DNA of 64,000 nt from Microbacterium sp. 1S1 (GCF_008271365.1 NZ_CP043430.1:2108001-2172000); one strand, 5' to 3'. Positions 36,119 through 46,848 are shown, counted from the first letter of the stretch. Numbers and translations are program-made. The notes: generated by a model from the sequence alone, not told the origin.

Positions 36119-37111
36119 GTGGATGCCGATGCCCTCACCGACGCGCGCCGGTCCGAGTGGGAGCGGCTGGACGCCCTCAGCCGGGCCCGTTTGGACGGTG
36201 CCGGCGTCGACGAGTTGATCGTGCGATACCGCGCGGCCTCCGCCGACCTGGCCGAGCTGAAGACGTCCGTCGGTGAGTCGCCGCAGGGTGCGTACCTCTC
36301 GACGATCCTGGTGCGCGCGCGGCTCCGCCTCACCGGGGCTTCGGACAGCATCCTCGCCCAGACGTCACGCTTCTTCCGGCTGCAGCTGCCCGCGGCGCTC
36401 TACCGGTTGCGTCGGACCACCCTCGTCATCGCGCTCGCGTTCATCGCGGTCGCCGTCGGCACCGCGGCCTGGATCGCGGGGGACCCGGCGCTGATCGCCA
36501 CCCTGGGGCCTCCGGACGCCCTGGAGCAGTACGCCGACGAGAGCTTCACGGGGTACTACACGGAGAACCCCGCTGCGGTGTTCATGGGAATGGTGTGGAC
36601 GAACAACGCCTGGATCGCGATGCAATGCGTCCTGTTCGGGGTGACCGGGATCTGGCCCGTCTCCATGCTCGTGCAGAACGCGATGGGTCTCGGCACCTCA
36701 GGGGCGGTCATGGCCGTCCACGACAAGGCCGATCTCATGGTGCTGTACATCCTGCCGCACGGCATGCTCGAGATGACGTGCATCTTCGTCGCCGCGGCTG
36801 CCGGGCTGCACATGTTCTGGGCTTGGGTGGCGCCAGGGCATCGCTCCCGCGGCGAGGCACTCGCGGAGGAGGGCAGGGCGCTCGCCACCGTCGCCCTGGG
36901 GCTGGTGTTCGCGCTGTTCCTCTCGGGCCTCGTCGAGGGATTCGTGACGGGATGGGCGTTGCCCTGGCCGGTCAAGATCGGCATCGGCGGCGCGGCGCTC
37001 GCGGTCTTCCTCATCTACATGCTCGTGGTCGGGCGGCGCGCGTACCGGCGCGGTGAGACCGGCGATCTCCTCGAGTACGAATCCGGGACCCCGCGGCTCG
37101 TCGCGGGCTGA
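36119..37111 (+). CDS. SpoIIM-family (stage II sporulation protein M-like) membrane protein
   Basis: 330 aa from GTG 36119, or 336 from the ATG at 36101. The GTG is preferred because the leaderless hexamer sits 7 bases upstream, while the ATG would leave no room for a promoter or ribosome site. An N-terminal helical cytoplasmic part (about 1-90, RLDALSRARLDGAGVDELIVRYR) precedes roughly six spans. The segment FMGMVWTNNAWIAMQCVLFGVTGIW and LYILPHGMLEMTCIFVAAAAG carry the family motif PHG(x)xE. Non-sporulating actinobacteria keep this gene beside MoxR/DUF58 genes; the function there is unknown. Confidence 0.85.
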   Translation: MDADALTDARRSEWERLDALSRARLDGAGVDELIVRYRAASADLAELKTSVGESPQGAYLSTILVRARLRLTGASDSILAQTSRFFRLQLPAALYRLRRTTLVIALAFIAVAVGTAAWIAGDPALIATLGPPDALEQYADESFTGYYTENPAAVFMGMVWTNNAWIAMQCVLFGVTGIWPVSMLVQNAMGLGTSGAVMAVHDKADLMVLYILPHGMLEMTCIFVAAAAGLHMFWAWVAPGHRSRGEALAEEGRALATVALGLVFALFLSGLVEGFVTGWALPWPVKIGIGGAALAVFLIYMLVVGRRAYRRGETGDLLEYESGTPRLVAG

Positions 37112-37124
37112 ACCGCACCCGCGC

Positions 37125-38432
37125 TCAGAGCCGTCCTGCGGCCTTCAGCTCGAGATAGCGATCGGCGATCCGCGGCGGCAGGTCCTCGGGGTCCGCGGCG
37201 ATGGCCTCCCCGCCGGCTCGGCGGATGGCCTCGGAGACGTTCTCGGCGTCGCGGAGCGTGCGTTCCGCGGCGGCGGCGAGGTAGACGTCCTCTCGGGAGG
37301 CGCGAGCTCGGGTGAGGGCCACGATGCCGTCGTCGGTCACAGAGCCGACGAGGACCGTCATCGCCCGGGAGGGGTTCGGGAAGGCGCCGAGGAAGCCCCG
37401 GGCCGACTCGGCCGCGTCCTGGGCCGTGAGGACGACGAGGAGCGACGGTCGCGTGGTCAGCGTGCGCACCGCGGCGAAGGCGGCATGCCAGTCGGTGTCG
37501 ACGAGGCGGGCGTGGACCGGCGCCATGGCGTCGGTCAGTGCCGGGAGGAGCGCTGCACCGTCCACTCCGGTCACCCGGGCACGGGTGACGCGGTCGTGCA
37601 TGAGCAGGTGGACGTGGTCGCCGGCCCGCGACGCGAGGGCCGACAGGAGGAGTGCCGCCTCCAGCGCGGCATCGAGTCTCGTGCCGTCGCCCACGCGGGC
37701 GGCCGCGGTCCGTCCGGTGTCCACGATGACGACGACGTGCCGGTCCCGCTCGGGACGCCAGGTGCGGAGCATCGTCGTGCCGGCTCGGGCGGTCGCCCGC
37801 CAGTCGATCGAGCGCACATCGTCCCCGCGGACGTACTCGCGCAGCGAGTCGAACTCGGTGCCCTGGCCACGCACCTGGATGCTGGTGTTCCCGTCGAGCT
37901 CGCGGAGCCGGGCCAAGCGCGAGGGGAGGTGCTTGCGCGAGGAGAACGCGGGCAGGACGCGGATCGCTCCGCGGACGGGGTGTCGCGCCTGCCGACCGGC
38001 CAGTCCCAGCGGCCCGCGCGAGCGCAGCATGACGAAGGCGCTCACGAGCTCGCCGCGGCGTCGGGGCCGCAACGGGATGTCCACGCGGCGTCGCTCGCCC
38101 GGAGGGACGCGCAGATGCTCCCGCTCCGGCGGCGCCCCGGCGGTGGGCTGCCATGCGTCGCGCAGGAGGACGTCGAGCGTCCGGGCCCCGTGGTTCTGCA
38201 CGGCCACGCTGACCGGCACCTGCTCGCCGAGGCGGGCCCGGGACGGCACACGACGCGTGACCGTCGCCGAGCGCGGATCGCCGGCGAGCGCCACGTCGGC
38301 GGCGACGAGGAGGAGACACAGTCCGATCCACCCGCCCAGCACGGCGTACGGCGGATACCCCGCCAGCCCGGTGAGGACCAGCGGCACGATGCCGACCGCG
38401 AGGGCGACGGCGAGACGGCCCGTGACGAACAC
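37125..38432 (-). CDS. DUF58 domain-containing protein
   Basis: 435 aa. Two N-terminal spans (about 7-50) anchor a beta domain (about 60-170) and the DUF58 core: GTEFDSLREYVRGDDVRSIDWRATAR in two parts (about 192-217), followed by a von Willebrand A-like fold with VVVIVDTGRTAA as a partly degenerate MIDAS (DTGRT in place of DxSxS). DUF58 proteins work with MoxR ATPases, whose gene lies one base upstream. GTG start directly abuts the MoxR TAG. Likely a MoxR-dependent membrane-complex assembly factor. Confidence 0.86.
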   Translation of the reverse strand: MFVTGRLAVALAVGIVPLVLTGLAGYPPYAVLGGWIGLCLLLVAADVALAGDPRSATVTRRVPSRARLGEQVPVSVAVQNHGARTLDVLLRDAWQPTAGAPPEREHLRVPPGERRRVDIPLRPRRRGELVSAFVMLRSRGPLGLAGRQARHPVRGAIRVLPAFSSRKHLPSRLARLRELDGNTSIQVRGQGTEFDSLREYVRGDDVRSIDWRATARAGTTMLRTWRPERDRHVVVIVDTGRTAAARVGDGTRLDAALEAALLLSALASRAGDHVHLLMHDRVTRARVTGVDGAALLPALTDAMAPVHARLVDTDWHAAFAAVRTLTTRPSLLVVLTAQDAAESARGFLGAFPNPSRAMTVLVGSVTDDGIVALTRARASREDVYLAAAAERTLRDAENVSEAIRRAGGEAIAADPEDLPPRIADRYLELKAAGRL

Positions 38433-39404
<972 letters not shown>

Positions 39405-39453
39405 GGGGTCTCCTCGGAGTCGATCAGGAAAGGGACGGAGGGCGGACGGCTGT

Positions 39454-40638
39454 TCATGTGCCGCTCCGCGGATTCTGCAGGCTCGTGTCGACGGCGGTCT
39501 CCAGCTCGTCGAGACGACGGGCGAGAGTGACGAGGGCGGCGTCGTCGGTGGGCGGCGGCCCCGCCAGCAGGCTCTGCAGCGTGCCGCGGGGGACCCGGAG
39601 ACGGTCGGCGGCGGCGTCGGCGACCTCGTGCGTGCCGGCGTTCACCGCCACTCCGAGCCGCGTGGCGAGTCGGCGTCTCGTGCCGTCCCGCAGCGCCTCC
39701 GCGGCGTGGGGCGCGTCGGCGGCCTTCGCGGTGAGCCTCGCGCGTCCGTGCATGGTCTCCGAGGCGCGCACGGTGACCGGGAGCGTCTCGGCCACGAGCG
39801 GGCCGAACCGCCGCCCGCGGGCGAGTGCGGCGGCGATCCCGGCGGCCACCAGCAGGAGGATCGCCGGGGTGACCCAATCGGGGGTGAGGCTGCCCAGGGT
39901 GTCGGGGGTCACCCCCTCGATGTCGGTGTCCTCGAAGGACGGGACGTACCAGACGACCCGGTCCTCCTGGCCGAGGAGGGCGAGGCCGAGGGCGGCGTTG
40001 CCGTCCTCGGCGAGGGCCGCGTTGCTGAAGAGTTTGACGCCTTCGACCACGGATCGGTGCCCGTCCCGCTCGTCCACGAGCACGGCCGCCGCGTCGTCGT
40101 CGCCGAAGCACCCGATGACGCCGGCCGCGGGGGAGAAGAATCGGTCGGGGCGAATCTCGCCCACCTGGGCGAAGGCGGGTACGGGGCAGTCGGCAGCCGT
40201 CGATCCGACGGACCCCGGCGCGTTCTCCCCGAGGGAGAGCTCTCCCAGCAGATGGGTGCTCGCGGAGAGGAAGACGACACGATCGGCAGGCGCGAGCAGC
40301 TCGGCCAACGCCTCGTCGGAAAGCGCGTAGGGGTTGGTCATGACGAGCGTGCTGTCGCCGTCCACCACGGCCGCCGCCTCCGCGCGCGAGCGGACGACGT
40401 CGACCTCGACTCCCTGATCGCGGAGGATCTCGGCGAGGGCGAGCGCGCCGGTGTCGGCTCGGCTCTCCGGGTCCAGGGTCCCGCGTGCGCCGGGGGCACT
40501 GGCCGCCACCTGCGACGCGGCGAACGCGACCGCGAGGACGAGGACGGCGACGGCGAGCCATCCCAGAAGGGACGCGGTGCGGCGAGGGGGACGCTCAGCG
40601 GTGTCCACGGCGAGATCCGACGGGGTGGTCGTCGTCAT
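39454..40638 (-). CDS. DUF4350 domain-containing membrane protein
   Basis: 394 aa. Span at about 24-44, a periplasm-facing DUF4350 domain (about 55-240) with DTGALALAEILRDQGVEVDVV and LVMTNPYALSDEALAELL, a second span near 257-277 (WVTPAILLLVAAGIAAALARG) and a cytoplasmic C-terminal helix bundle. The fold resembles a GATase/rhodanese-type sandwich but no catalytic residue is assigned. It overlaps the DUF4129 stop by 4 bases, confirming operon structure upstream of MoxR. Confidence 0.83.
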   Translation of the reverse strand: MTTTTPSDLAVDTAERPPRRTASLLGWLAVAVLVLAVAFAASQVAASAPGARGTLDPESRADTGALALAEILRDQGVEVDVVRSRAEAAAVVDGDSTLVMTNPYALSDEALAELLAPADRVVFLSASTHLLGELSLGENAPGSVGSTAADCPVPAFAQVGEIRPDRFFSPAAGVIGCFGDDDAAAVLVDERDGHRSVVEGVKLFSNAALAEDGNAALGLALLGQEDRVVWYVPSFEDTDIEGVTPDTLGSLTPDWVTPAILLLVAAGIAAALARGRRFGPLVAETLPVTVRASETMHGRARLTAKAADAPHAAEALRDGTRRRLATRLGVAVNAGTHEVADAAADRLRVPRGTLQSLLAGPPPTDDAALVTLARRLDELETAVDTSLQNPRSGT

Positions 40639-41276
40639 GCGGCCACCGTCTCGAGGCGGCGAGCGTGGAGCCGGTCGTCGGTCGCGGCGAGGTGACGGTA
40701 GTCGTCCGATGTCGCGGCGTGCCGCAGGTAGCGAACGTCGTCGAACGAGGCGGCGGCGCGGCGCAGCGCCTCCGCCTCGTCGGCGAAGACCGCGCTCGCG
40801 GACCGGGCGATGGACTGCGCGGTCGCGCCCGGTGCGGGGTCGATGAGATCGCGCTCGAGCAGGCCGCGTGCGATCGCCCGGTAGCGCAGGATGACCGCCG
40901 TGTCCCAGTCGCCCTGACGGGCGCTGCGCTCCGCGTCGGCACGCAGCGTCGTCGCGCTGCGGTCGTCATCGGCGCCGAGAAGGGCGGTGTGCGCGCGCCG
41001 CACCACCCGTGAGCGACGGGGGCGTCCCCACACCAGGAGCGCGGTGACGAGCGCCGCGGCGATGAGGACGGTGACGACGATGAGCGCGGTGGGGCCGACG
41101 TTCGCGCCGTTGTCCGCGGAGAAGAGGTCGCCGAGGAAGCGCATGACGTCGCGGGCGAACAGATCGAACCAGGTGGGCTTCGCATCTGCGTACTGCGCAC
41201 GGGAGAGTTCCTCCTCCGCCCAGCGTCGCGCCTCGTCACCGTCCGGGACGAAGACCTCGTCGAACCGTCGCATCAT
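40635..41276 (-). CDS. DUF4129 domain-containing membrane protein
   Basis: 213 aa. N-terminal part (1-55) outside, one span about 63-86 (VGPTALIVVTVLIAAALVTALLVW), then a cytoplasmic domain with SARQGDWDTAVILRYRAIARGLLERDLI, the typical DUF4129 core. The ATG overlaps the upstream gene's stop by 4 bases and its stop overlaps the DUF4350 start. In several bacteria DUF4129 occurs fused to transglutaminase domains next to DUF58/MoxR; here it is free-standing. Confidence 0.83.
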   Translation of the reverse strand: MMRRFDEVFVPDGDEARRWAEEELSRAQYADAKPTWFDLFARDVMRFLGDLFSADNGANVGPTALIVVTVLIAAALVTALLVWGRPRRSRVVRRAHTALLGADDDRSATTLRADAERSARQGDWDTAVILRYRAIARGLLERDLIDPAPGATAQSIARSASAVFADEAEALRRAAASFDDVRYLRHAATSDDYRHLAATDDRLHARRLETVAA

Positions 41277-42580
41277 CGCTGCGTGTCGCCACCCGGTGCG
41301 ATCCAGTCGGCGCCCGTGTCGGCCGACGGCCGGACGGGCGGCGCCGGCGCGGCCGCCGGCGGAGGCGGGGGCGCGAAGGCGGCGGGCCGAGCAGGGGAGG
41401 TGCCGGGGAACGGCGGCGGCACGGTGACACCGGGGGCGACACCGTACAACGGGGAGTTGTAACCCTGGGCCATCATCACGTGCTCCGGCACCTGGCGGGG
41501 CGGCGGAGCGCTGGTCACCGCGCGGGCCGGGTCGACCGCGAACGGGTCGCCGAGGTGCTCGTCCGGGACGCCGAGATCACGGCGCTCCACGTGGGAGAGC
41601 AGCGTCTGGTCGAGGCCCTCGTAGCGCATGCGGCAGTCGAGGTAGACGAGAACGCCGCCCGTGCTCTGCACGACGATGGTGATCGCCTGGAGGATCAGGA
41701 GCAGCACCTGCGGGGCGAGGAGCGCGAAGACGTACGCGATGACGGCGCTCGGCTCGGTGGAGCCTGTCGGCGCGATCACCGTCCCCAGGAACGACGACAG
41801 CATGGCGGTGGGGAAGGCGACCACCTGCATCGCCAGACCCATGATGAGGCTGATGAGGAACGTGACCCCGAAGGCGACCCAGAAGCGCCCGCGGGTGAGA
41901 CGCCAGGAACGAACGAACGCGTCACGGAAGCGGGCGCGCTCCAGCACGAGGATCGAGGGGACGAGCAGCAGCTTGGTCGACAACCAGACGGTCAAGGGGA
42001 TCGCGGCGAGAGCCAGGAGGACCACGACGAGCACGACGATGCCGATCATCTCGGGCGTGCCGCCCCAGCCACCGGCGATGAGGGCGGCGACGACCGCCGC
42101 CACGATCGCGAGGCCGCCGAAGAGCGCGAGCACCGAGAGCGACGCGAAACCGGCCAGCCGCCAGAACGCCGGGAGCATGCGCCGCCAGAGCATCCGCAGC
42201 GTCGCCTTCACCCCGACCGCCGCGTATCCGACCTCGGCGGCCACGACACCCTGCATCATCGCGGTGAACGTGATGGAGGCGAGGCCGACGACGAGTCCGG
42301 CGAGGAGGTTCATGGCGACCGTGCCCGCGAAGACGGCTTCGAAGTCGGGGGAGGAGGGGGAGACGGTCTCCAGTCGCGAGAACGTCGTGAAGAGCACGAC
42401 GCCCATCACCCCTGCCGTGGCGATGACGACGACGAGCTGGATGACGACGGCGAACCCGAAGAGGACCTTGGGATTGTGCCGCAGCGCGGCGAAAGCCTTG
42501 CCCAGCAGCATGCCGAAGGTCAGCGGATGAAGGGGGATGATGCCCTTCTTGGGAGCTGGGGTCCACGTCTGGCCGCTCAC
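41273..42580 (-). CDS. Polytopic membrane protein (glycerophosphodiesterase membrane-domain-like)
   Basis: 435 aa from GTG 42580, chosen for the GGAGG site 7 bases upstream; an ATG at 42607 would add nine residues. About six to seven spans (FGFAVVIQLVVVIATAGVMGVV; a central LVVVLLALAAIP; others near 245-270 and 290-325). Residues FRDAFVRSWRLTRGRFWVAFG carry the signature of the DUF7544/GDPD-membrane-domain group. The C-terminal 100 residues are Pro/Ala-rich and probably disordered. First gene of the DUF4129-DUF4350-MoxR-DUF58 operon and divergent from mtrA. Confidence 0.75.
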   Translation of the reverse strand: MSGQTWTPAPKKGIIPLHPLTFGMLLGKAFAALRHNPKVLFGFAVVIQLVVVIATAGVMGVVLFTTFSRLETVSPSSPDFEAVFAGTVAMNLLAGLVVGLASITFTAMMQGVVAAEVGYAAVGVKATLRMLWRRMLPAFWRLAGFASLSVLALFGGLAIVAAVVAALIAGGWGGTPEMIGIVVLVVVLLALAAIPLTVWLSTKLLLVPSILVLERARFRDAFVRSWRLTRGRFWVAFGVTFLISLIMGLAMQVVAFPTAMLSSFLGTVIAPTGSTEPSAVIAYVFALLAPQVLLLILQAITIVVQSTGGVLVYLDCRMRYEGLDQTLLSHVERRDLGVPDEHLGDPFAVDPARAVTSAPPPRQVPEHVMMAQGYNSPLYGVAPGVTVPPPFPGTSPARPAAFAPPPPPAAAPAPPVRPSADTGADWIAPGGDTQR

Positions 42581-42662
42581 GGGCCTCCCTCCGTCGTGCG
42601 CTCCCATCGTGTCATATCAGCGTGCTGACGCGCAGACCTGCGGAGGGCGGGACTCGGTGCCA

Positions 42663-42675
42663 TAAGGTAACAGTT
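42663..42675 (+). promoter_or_regulatory. Leaderless -10 (TAAGGT) for mtrA
   Basis: TAAGGT at 42663-42668, 7 bases before ATG 42676; no ribosome site between. Confidence 0.5.
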
Positions 42676-43356
42676 ATGACCTCACGCATCCTTGTGGTCG
42701 ACGACGACACCGCGCTCGCCGAGATGATCGGCATCGTGCTGCGCACCGAGGGATTCGAGCCGGTGTTCTGTGCCGACGGTGCGCGCGCGGTCGACGAGTG
42801 GCGCGCCCAGCGCCCGGACCTGGTGCTGCTCGACCTGATGCTCCCCGGGATGGACGGGATCGAGATCTGCACCCGCATCCGAGCGGAGTCCGGCGTGCCG
42901 ATCATCATGCTGACGGCCCGCAGCGACACGGCCGACGTCGTCCGGGGCCTCGAGGTCGGCGCGGACGACTACATGGTCAAGCCGTTCAATCCCAAGGAGC
43001 TCGTGGCTCGCATCCGCACCCGGCTGCGGCCGACGCCGCAGGCCTCCAGTGAACAGTTGCGGATCGGGGATCTGACGGTCGACGTCGACGCGCACGAGGT
43101 GCGTCGCGGGACGACGCCGATCGCCCTCACGCCGCTCGAGTTCCAGCTTCTGGTGGCGCTCGCCTCCAAGCCCCAACAGGTGTTCTCCCGCGAGATGCTG
43201 CTCGAGCAGGTGTGGGGGTACCACTACAAGGCCGACACCCGTCTCGTGAACGTGCACGTCCAGCGCCTGCGGGCGAAGGTGGAGCTCGACCCGGACAACC
43301 CGAAGATCGTCATGACGGTGCGCGGCGTCGGTTATCGCGCCGGCAGCGTCACCTAG
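42676..43356 (+). CDS. mtrA: Response regulator MtrA (OmpR family)
   Basis: 226 aa. Receiver domain with acidic pocket D9-D11, phospho-acceptor D53 (LLDLMLPGMDG), switch Thr in MLTARS and KPFNPKEL; winged-helix DNA-binding domain from about 130 with the LTPLEFQLLVALASKPQQVFSREMLLEQVWGY block. In actinobacteria MtrA controls cell-wall hydrolases, osmotic response and division. ATG 42676 is set by family length and by the leaderless hexamer; longer frames upstream are spurious. The kinase gene follows after 7 bases. Confidence 0.95.
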   Translation: MTSRILVVDDDTALAEMIGIVLRTEGFEPVFCADGARAVDEWRAQRPDLVLLDLMLPGMDGIEICTRIRAESGVPIIMLTARSDTADVVRGLEVGADDYMVKPFNPKELVARIRTRLRPTPQASSEQLRIGDLTVDVDAHEVRRGTTPIALTPLEFQLLVALASKPQQVFSREMLLEQVWGYHYKADTRLVNVHVQRLRAKVELDPDNPKIVMTVRGVGYRAGSVT

Positions 43357-43363
43357 GACCCCG

Positions 43364-45043
43364 ATGGCCGCGACGACAACGACCACGGCCGTCGCGGTGC
43401 TGCGCGACTGGCGCGGCTGGCCGGACGTGCTGGCGGCGCTGTGGCGGCGTTCGCTGCGGTTCCGCACGCTGGCGATCACCCTCGTGGCCACGTCGCTGGC
43501 GATCTTCATCACCTGCGTCACCATGGCGCTCGTCATCCAGAACGACCTGTTCGTCTCCCGGAAGAACGTCGCGCTCGAAGACGCGCGCCGCGCCGTGGAC
43601 CAGGCGCAGTCGCTCCTGGACATCGCGGGGGTGGGGGACGACCCAGCCGCGCTGACCGACATGTGGAACAGCATCCCCGACACTCTGTCGCGCACGTCGA
43701 GCGCGGATCAGCTCGCCGGCTTCAAGATCCCCGACGGTGAGGGGTCGGTGCGGCTCAACGGGTTCACGGCCGGGCTCACCCCGGATCTGCTGAGCTCGGA
43801 ACTGCAGGCGAGGGTCCGCGAGCTGGACTACGTGCAGGCCTGGCAGTCGGTAGCCCTGCCCACCGAGGACGGCGGCGTCGTGCCGGGGATCGTCGTGGGG
43901 CAGCAGCTGCAGGTGCCTCAGGCCGGCTCCTTCGAGGTCTACTTCGCCTACGACCTCGCCGACGCCGACCAGACGCTGGTGTTCGTCCAGCGCACGCTCT
44001 GGATCGCCGGTATCGGACTGGTGGCGATCGTCGCCGCCATCTCCTGGATCGTGCTGCGGACCGTGTCGACGCCGATCGTCCAAGCCGCCGAGACCAGTGC
44101 TCGGCTCGCCGCCGGTGATCTCGGCGTCCGCCTGGAGGTACACGGCGAGGACGAGCTCGCGACGTTGGGGCGATCCTTCAACGCGATGGCCGACAGTATC
44201 GAGGCGCAGATCAAGGAGCTGGGAGAGCTCTCGATGGTGCAGCAGCGGTTCGTGTCGGATGTCTCTCACGAGCTGCGGACCCCGCTGACGACGATCCGCC
44301 TCGCCGCCGACATGCTGAACGATCAGCGCGAGGAGTTCGACCCCACGACCGCGCGCACCGCGGAGCTCCTGCACACCCAGGTGCAGCGATTCGAGACGCT
44401 GCTGGCCGATCTGCTCGAGATCAGCCGGTACGACGCGGGATCCGTGCAACTCGAGCTGGAGGCGACGAGCCTCGCGCAACTGGCCGAGGACATCATCGAG
44501 CAGATGCGGCCGCTCGCCGAGGGGCGGGGGACCGAGATCCGGCTCGTCGCCCCCGGCGGCTATTCGCCCGTCGACATGGATCCGCGCCGCGTGCGCCGGG
44601 TACTGCGGAACCTCATCGGCAATGCCATCGAGCACGGGGAGGGGCGGCCGGTCGTCGTCACGGTCGACAGCAACCAGCACGCCGTCGCCGCCGGCGTGCG
44701 CGATTTCGGGCTCGGCATGGCTCCCGGGGACGCGGAACGGGTGTTCGACCGCTTCTGGCGCGCCGACCCTTCGCGGCAGCGCACGATCGGGGGCACGGGG
44801 CTGGGGCTGTCGATCGCGCTCGGCGACGCCACACTCCACGGGGGGACGCTCGCCGTGTGGTCCGAGCTCGGGGTCGGCTCGCACTTCGTCCTCACGATCC
44901 CCCGTCACGACCGCGTGCTCGACGGCCCGAGCCCGATCCCGGTGGAGCCGCAGGCGCCCCTGGCGGAGCTCGGCGATGCCACGCAGCCGATCTCCATCGC
45001 CGAGACCTACTCCGATCTGCTCGACGGGAAGGACCAGTCATGA
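43364..45043 (+). CDS. mtrB: Sensor histidine kinase MtrB
   Basis: 559 aa. Two spans (about 40-60 and 207-228) flank an extracytoplasmic sensor; HAMP linker about 228-280 (STPIVQAAETSARLAAGDLGVRLE); H-box DVSHELRTPLTT with His302; N-box NLIGNAIEHGEG; G-boxes DFGLGM and GTGLGLSIA. Partner of MtrA. Its stop overlaps lpqB by 4 bases, matching the fixed mtrA-mtrB-lpqB order of actinobacteria. Confidence 0.95.
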   Translation: MAATTTTTAVAVLRDWRGWPDVLAALWRRSLRFRTLAITLVATSLAIFITCVTMALVIQNDLFVSRKNVALEDARRAVDQAQSLLDIAGVGDDPAALTDMWNSIPDTLSRTSSADQLAGFKIPDGEGSVRLNGFTAGLTPDLLSSELQARVRELDYVQAWQSVALPTEDGGVVPGIVVGQQLQVPQAGSFEVYFAYDLADADQTLVFVQRTLWIAGIGLVAIVAAISWIVLRTVSTPIVQAAETSARLAAGDLGVRLEVHGEDELATLGRSFNAMADSIEAQIKELGELSMVQQRFVSDVSHELRTPLTTIRLAADMLNDQREEFDPTTARTAELLHTQVQRFETLLADLLEISRYDAGSVQLELEATSLAQLAEDIIEQMRPLAEGRGTEIRLVAPGGYSPVDMDPRRVRRVLRNLIGNAIEHGEGRPVVVTVDSNQHAVAAGVRDFGLGMAPGDAERVFDRFWRADPSRQRTIGGTGLGLSIALGDATLHGGTLAVWSELGVGSHFVLTIPRHDRVLDGPSPIPVEPQAPLAELGDATQPISIAETYSDLLDGKDQS

Positions 45044-46758
45044 GCTCGCGCGCGAAGAGTCGATTCATCCGTGCCGCCGGCCTGGCGCTGGTCGCTCTGC
45101 TGCTCCCCGCCTGCACCGGCCTGCCGACCAGCGGCGAGGTCGCGGTCGGTCTCGAGCTGGGGGAGTCGCCGGACGACGTCGACGTGCTCCCCGTCGCCTC
45201 CGGCCCGGTCGCGGGCGCGGGACCGGCGGAGATCGTCGAGGGTTTCCTCGAGGCCGGTATCACGACATCCGACAACTGGGCCACCGCGCGGGAGTTCCTG
45301 GCGCCGTCGCTGCAGCGCAGTTGGCGCCCCTCGGCCGGGGTGTCCATCGACGTGGGCCCGGAAGCACGGACGGTGACGTCGGACGTCGCGGTGGAGGAAG
45401 TGGAGGATGCCGACGAGGCGGAAGTGCAGGTGCTGCTCGAGCTGGTCGCGAGCGTCGACGAGTCGGGGGCGTACAGCGGCGCCCCCGGCGACTCGAGCGT
45501 TCCCTTCTCGCTGGCGCGCGGTGACGACGGAGAGTGGCGGATCACCCAGGCGCCGGACGGGGTGGTGATCGATGAGGCGCGCTTCCCCAACGTCTTCGAG
45601 GGGTACTCCCTGCAGTGGTTCGATGCGCGCTGGTCCCGCCTGGTCCCGGACATGCGCTGGTTCCCCCGTCGCCAGAGCCCCGCGACGACGGTGACCCAGG
45701 CCCTCGTCAGCGGCACTCCCGCGGAATGGCTCGATCCCGCCGTGCAGACGGCTTTCCCATCCGACGTGCAGCTCGCCCAGGATGCGGTGCTCATCACCGC
45801 GCAGGTGGCCGAGGTGTCGCTGACGCGACCTGCCGCGAGCCTGGACAAGACCACCCTCGCGCGCATGCGCACCCAGCTGCAGGCGACGTTGAAGGCAGCC
45901 GGCGTGAACGTCACCCAGGTGCGCTTCAGCGTCGACGGCAGGGCGCTCGATGCGGACGTCGTCGAGCTCGCGGGCACCTCGCCTGAACCGGGCACGCTCG
46001 TGCTGAAGGACGGGGCGTTCGGACGGATCGTCGGCGACGAGATCGCGCCGATCCCCGCGATCAGCACTCAGATCCTCGCCATGCCCCCGCCGATCCGGGC
46101 CATCGACGTCGCGGCCGACGACTCCGCGGCAGCGGTGATGCTGGACGACGGGCACGTCTACCTCGTGGGCGAGGATGCGCGGAACGAGCTGGACGCGCGC
46201 CCCGGGCTCGTCCACCCGTCCCTCGATCCCTATGGCTACGTGTGGTCGGTCCCTGCAGGAGCGCCGCAGAGCGTCCAGGCGATCGGCGCGGACGTCGTCG
46301 GCCACGATGTCGTCGGTGCCTGGCCGAGTGCGTCATCGATCTCGAATCTGCGCGTCTCGGCGGACGGCGCCCGGGTCGCGGCGGTGATCGTCGTGGGCGG
46401 CCAGCACTGGGTGGTGGTCGCCGCGGTCGTGCGCGACGACTCGGGTCTGCCGACGGAGCTGGGGGAGATACGACAGCTCCGTCAGCTCACCGAGCCGTCG
46501 ACAGGGCTCGCCTGGCTGGGCTCGGACCGGTTGGCCGTGCTCACCGGCTCGGCCACGCCGCGCCTCATCATCCAGCCTGTCGGCGGACCCGGGTCTGCGG
46601 AGACCGCGCCCAGCGATGCCGCGGAGGTGGCCGGCGGGCGTACCGCGGCGGGCGTGCGCATCCTCGACGCCACGGGGCAGCTGTTCGCGCACGCCGGCTC
46701 GGCGTGGCGGGAGGTCACCGAGGGTGTCGCCGTCCTCGCCACGCGCGCCGGGGAGTGA
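45040..46758 (+). CDS. lpqB: Lipoprotein LpqB
   Basis: 572 aa. Lipoprotein signal with lipobox LLPAC and acylated C25. A sporulation/germination GerMN-like domain lies in the first half (about 165-325) and a beta-propeller-like C-terminal half follows. LpqB binds the MtrB sensor and modulates the pathway. ATG 45040 overlaps the mtrB stop (ATGA); the longer frame upstream is a shadow of mtrB. Confidence 0.93.
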   Translation: MSSRAKSRFIRAAGLALVALLLPACTGLPTSGEVAVGLELGESPDDVDVLPVASGPVAGAGPAEIVEGFLEAGITTSDNWATAREFLAPSLQRSWRPSAGVSIDVGPEARTVTSDVAVEEVEDADEAEVQVLLELVASVDESGAYSGAPGDSSVPFSLARGDDGEWRITQAPDGVVIDEARFPNVFEGYSLQWFDARWSRLVPDMRWFPRRQSPATTVTQALVSGTPAEWLDPAVQTAFPSDVQLAQDAVLITAQVAEVSLTRPAASLDKTTLARMRTQLQATLKAAGVNVTQVRFSVDGRALDADVVELAGTSPEPGTLVLKDGAFGRIVGDEIAPIPAISTQILAMPPPIRAIDVAADDSAAAVMLDDGHVYLVGEDARNELDARPGLVHPSLDPYGYVWSVPAGAPQSVQAIGADVVGHDVVGAWPSASSISNLRVSADGARVAAVIVVGGQHWVVVAAVVRDDSGLPTELGEIRQLRQLTEPSTGLAWLGSDRLAVLTGSATPRLIIQPVGGPGSAETAPSDAAEVAGGRTAAGVRILDATGQLFAHAGSAWREVTEGVAVLATRAGE

Positions 46759-46836
46759 CTGTTCCTGCACAGATCGGGGAGATGCCGGTTCATCCCCGCT
46801 CCGCCGGAACGGGTGCCGGACAGCGGTTCCGGGCGG

Positions 46837-46848
46837 CAGGATCGACGC
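46837..46848 (+). promoter_or_regulatory. Weak leaderless -10 (CAGGAT) for comF
   Basis: CAGGAT at 46837-46842, 6 bases before GTG 46849. The first base departs from TANNNT, so this is tentative. Confidence 0.3.
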
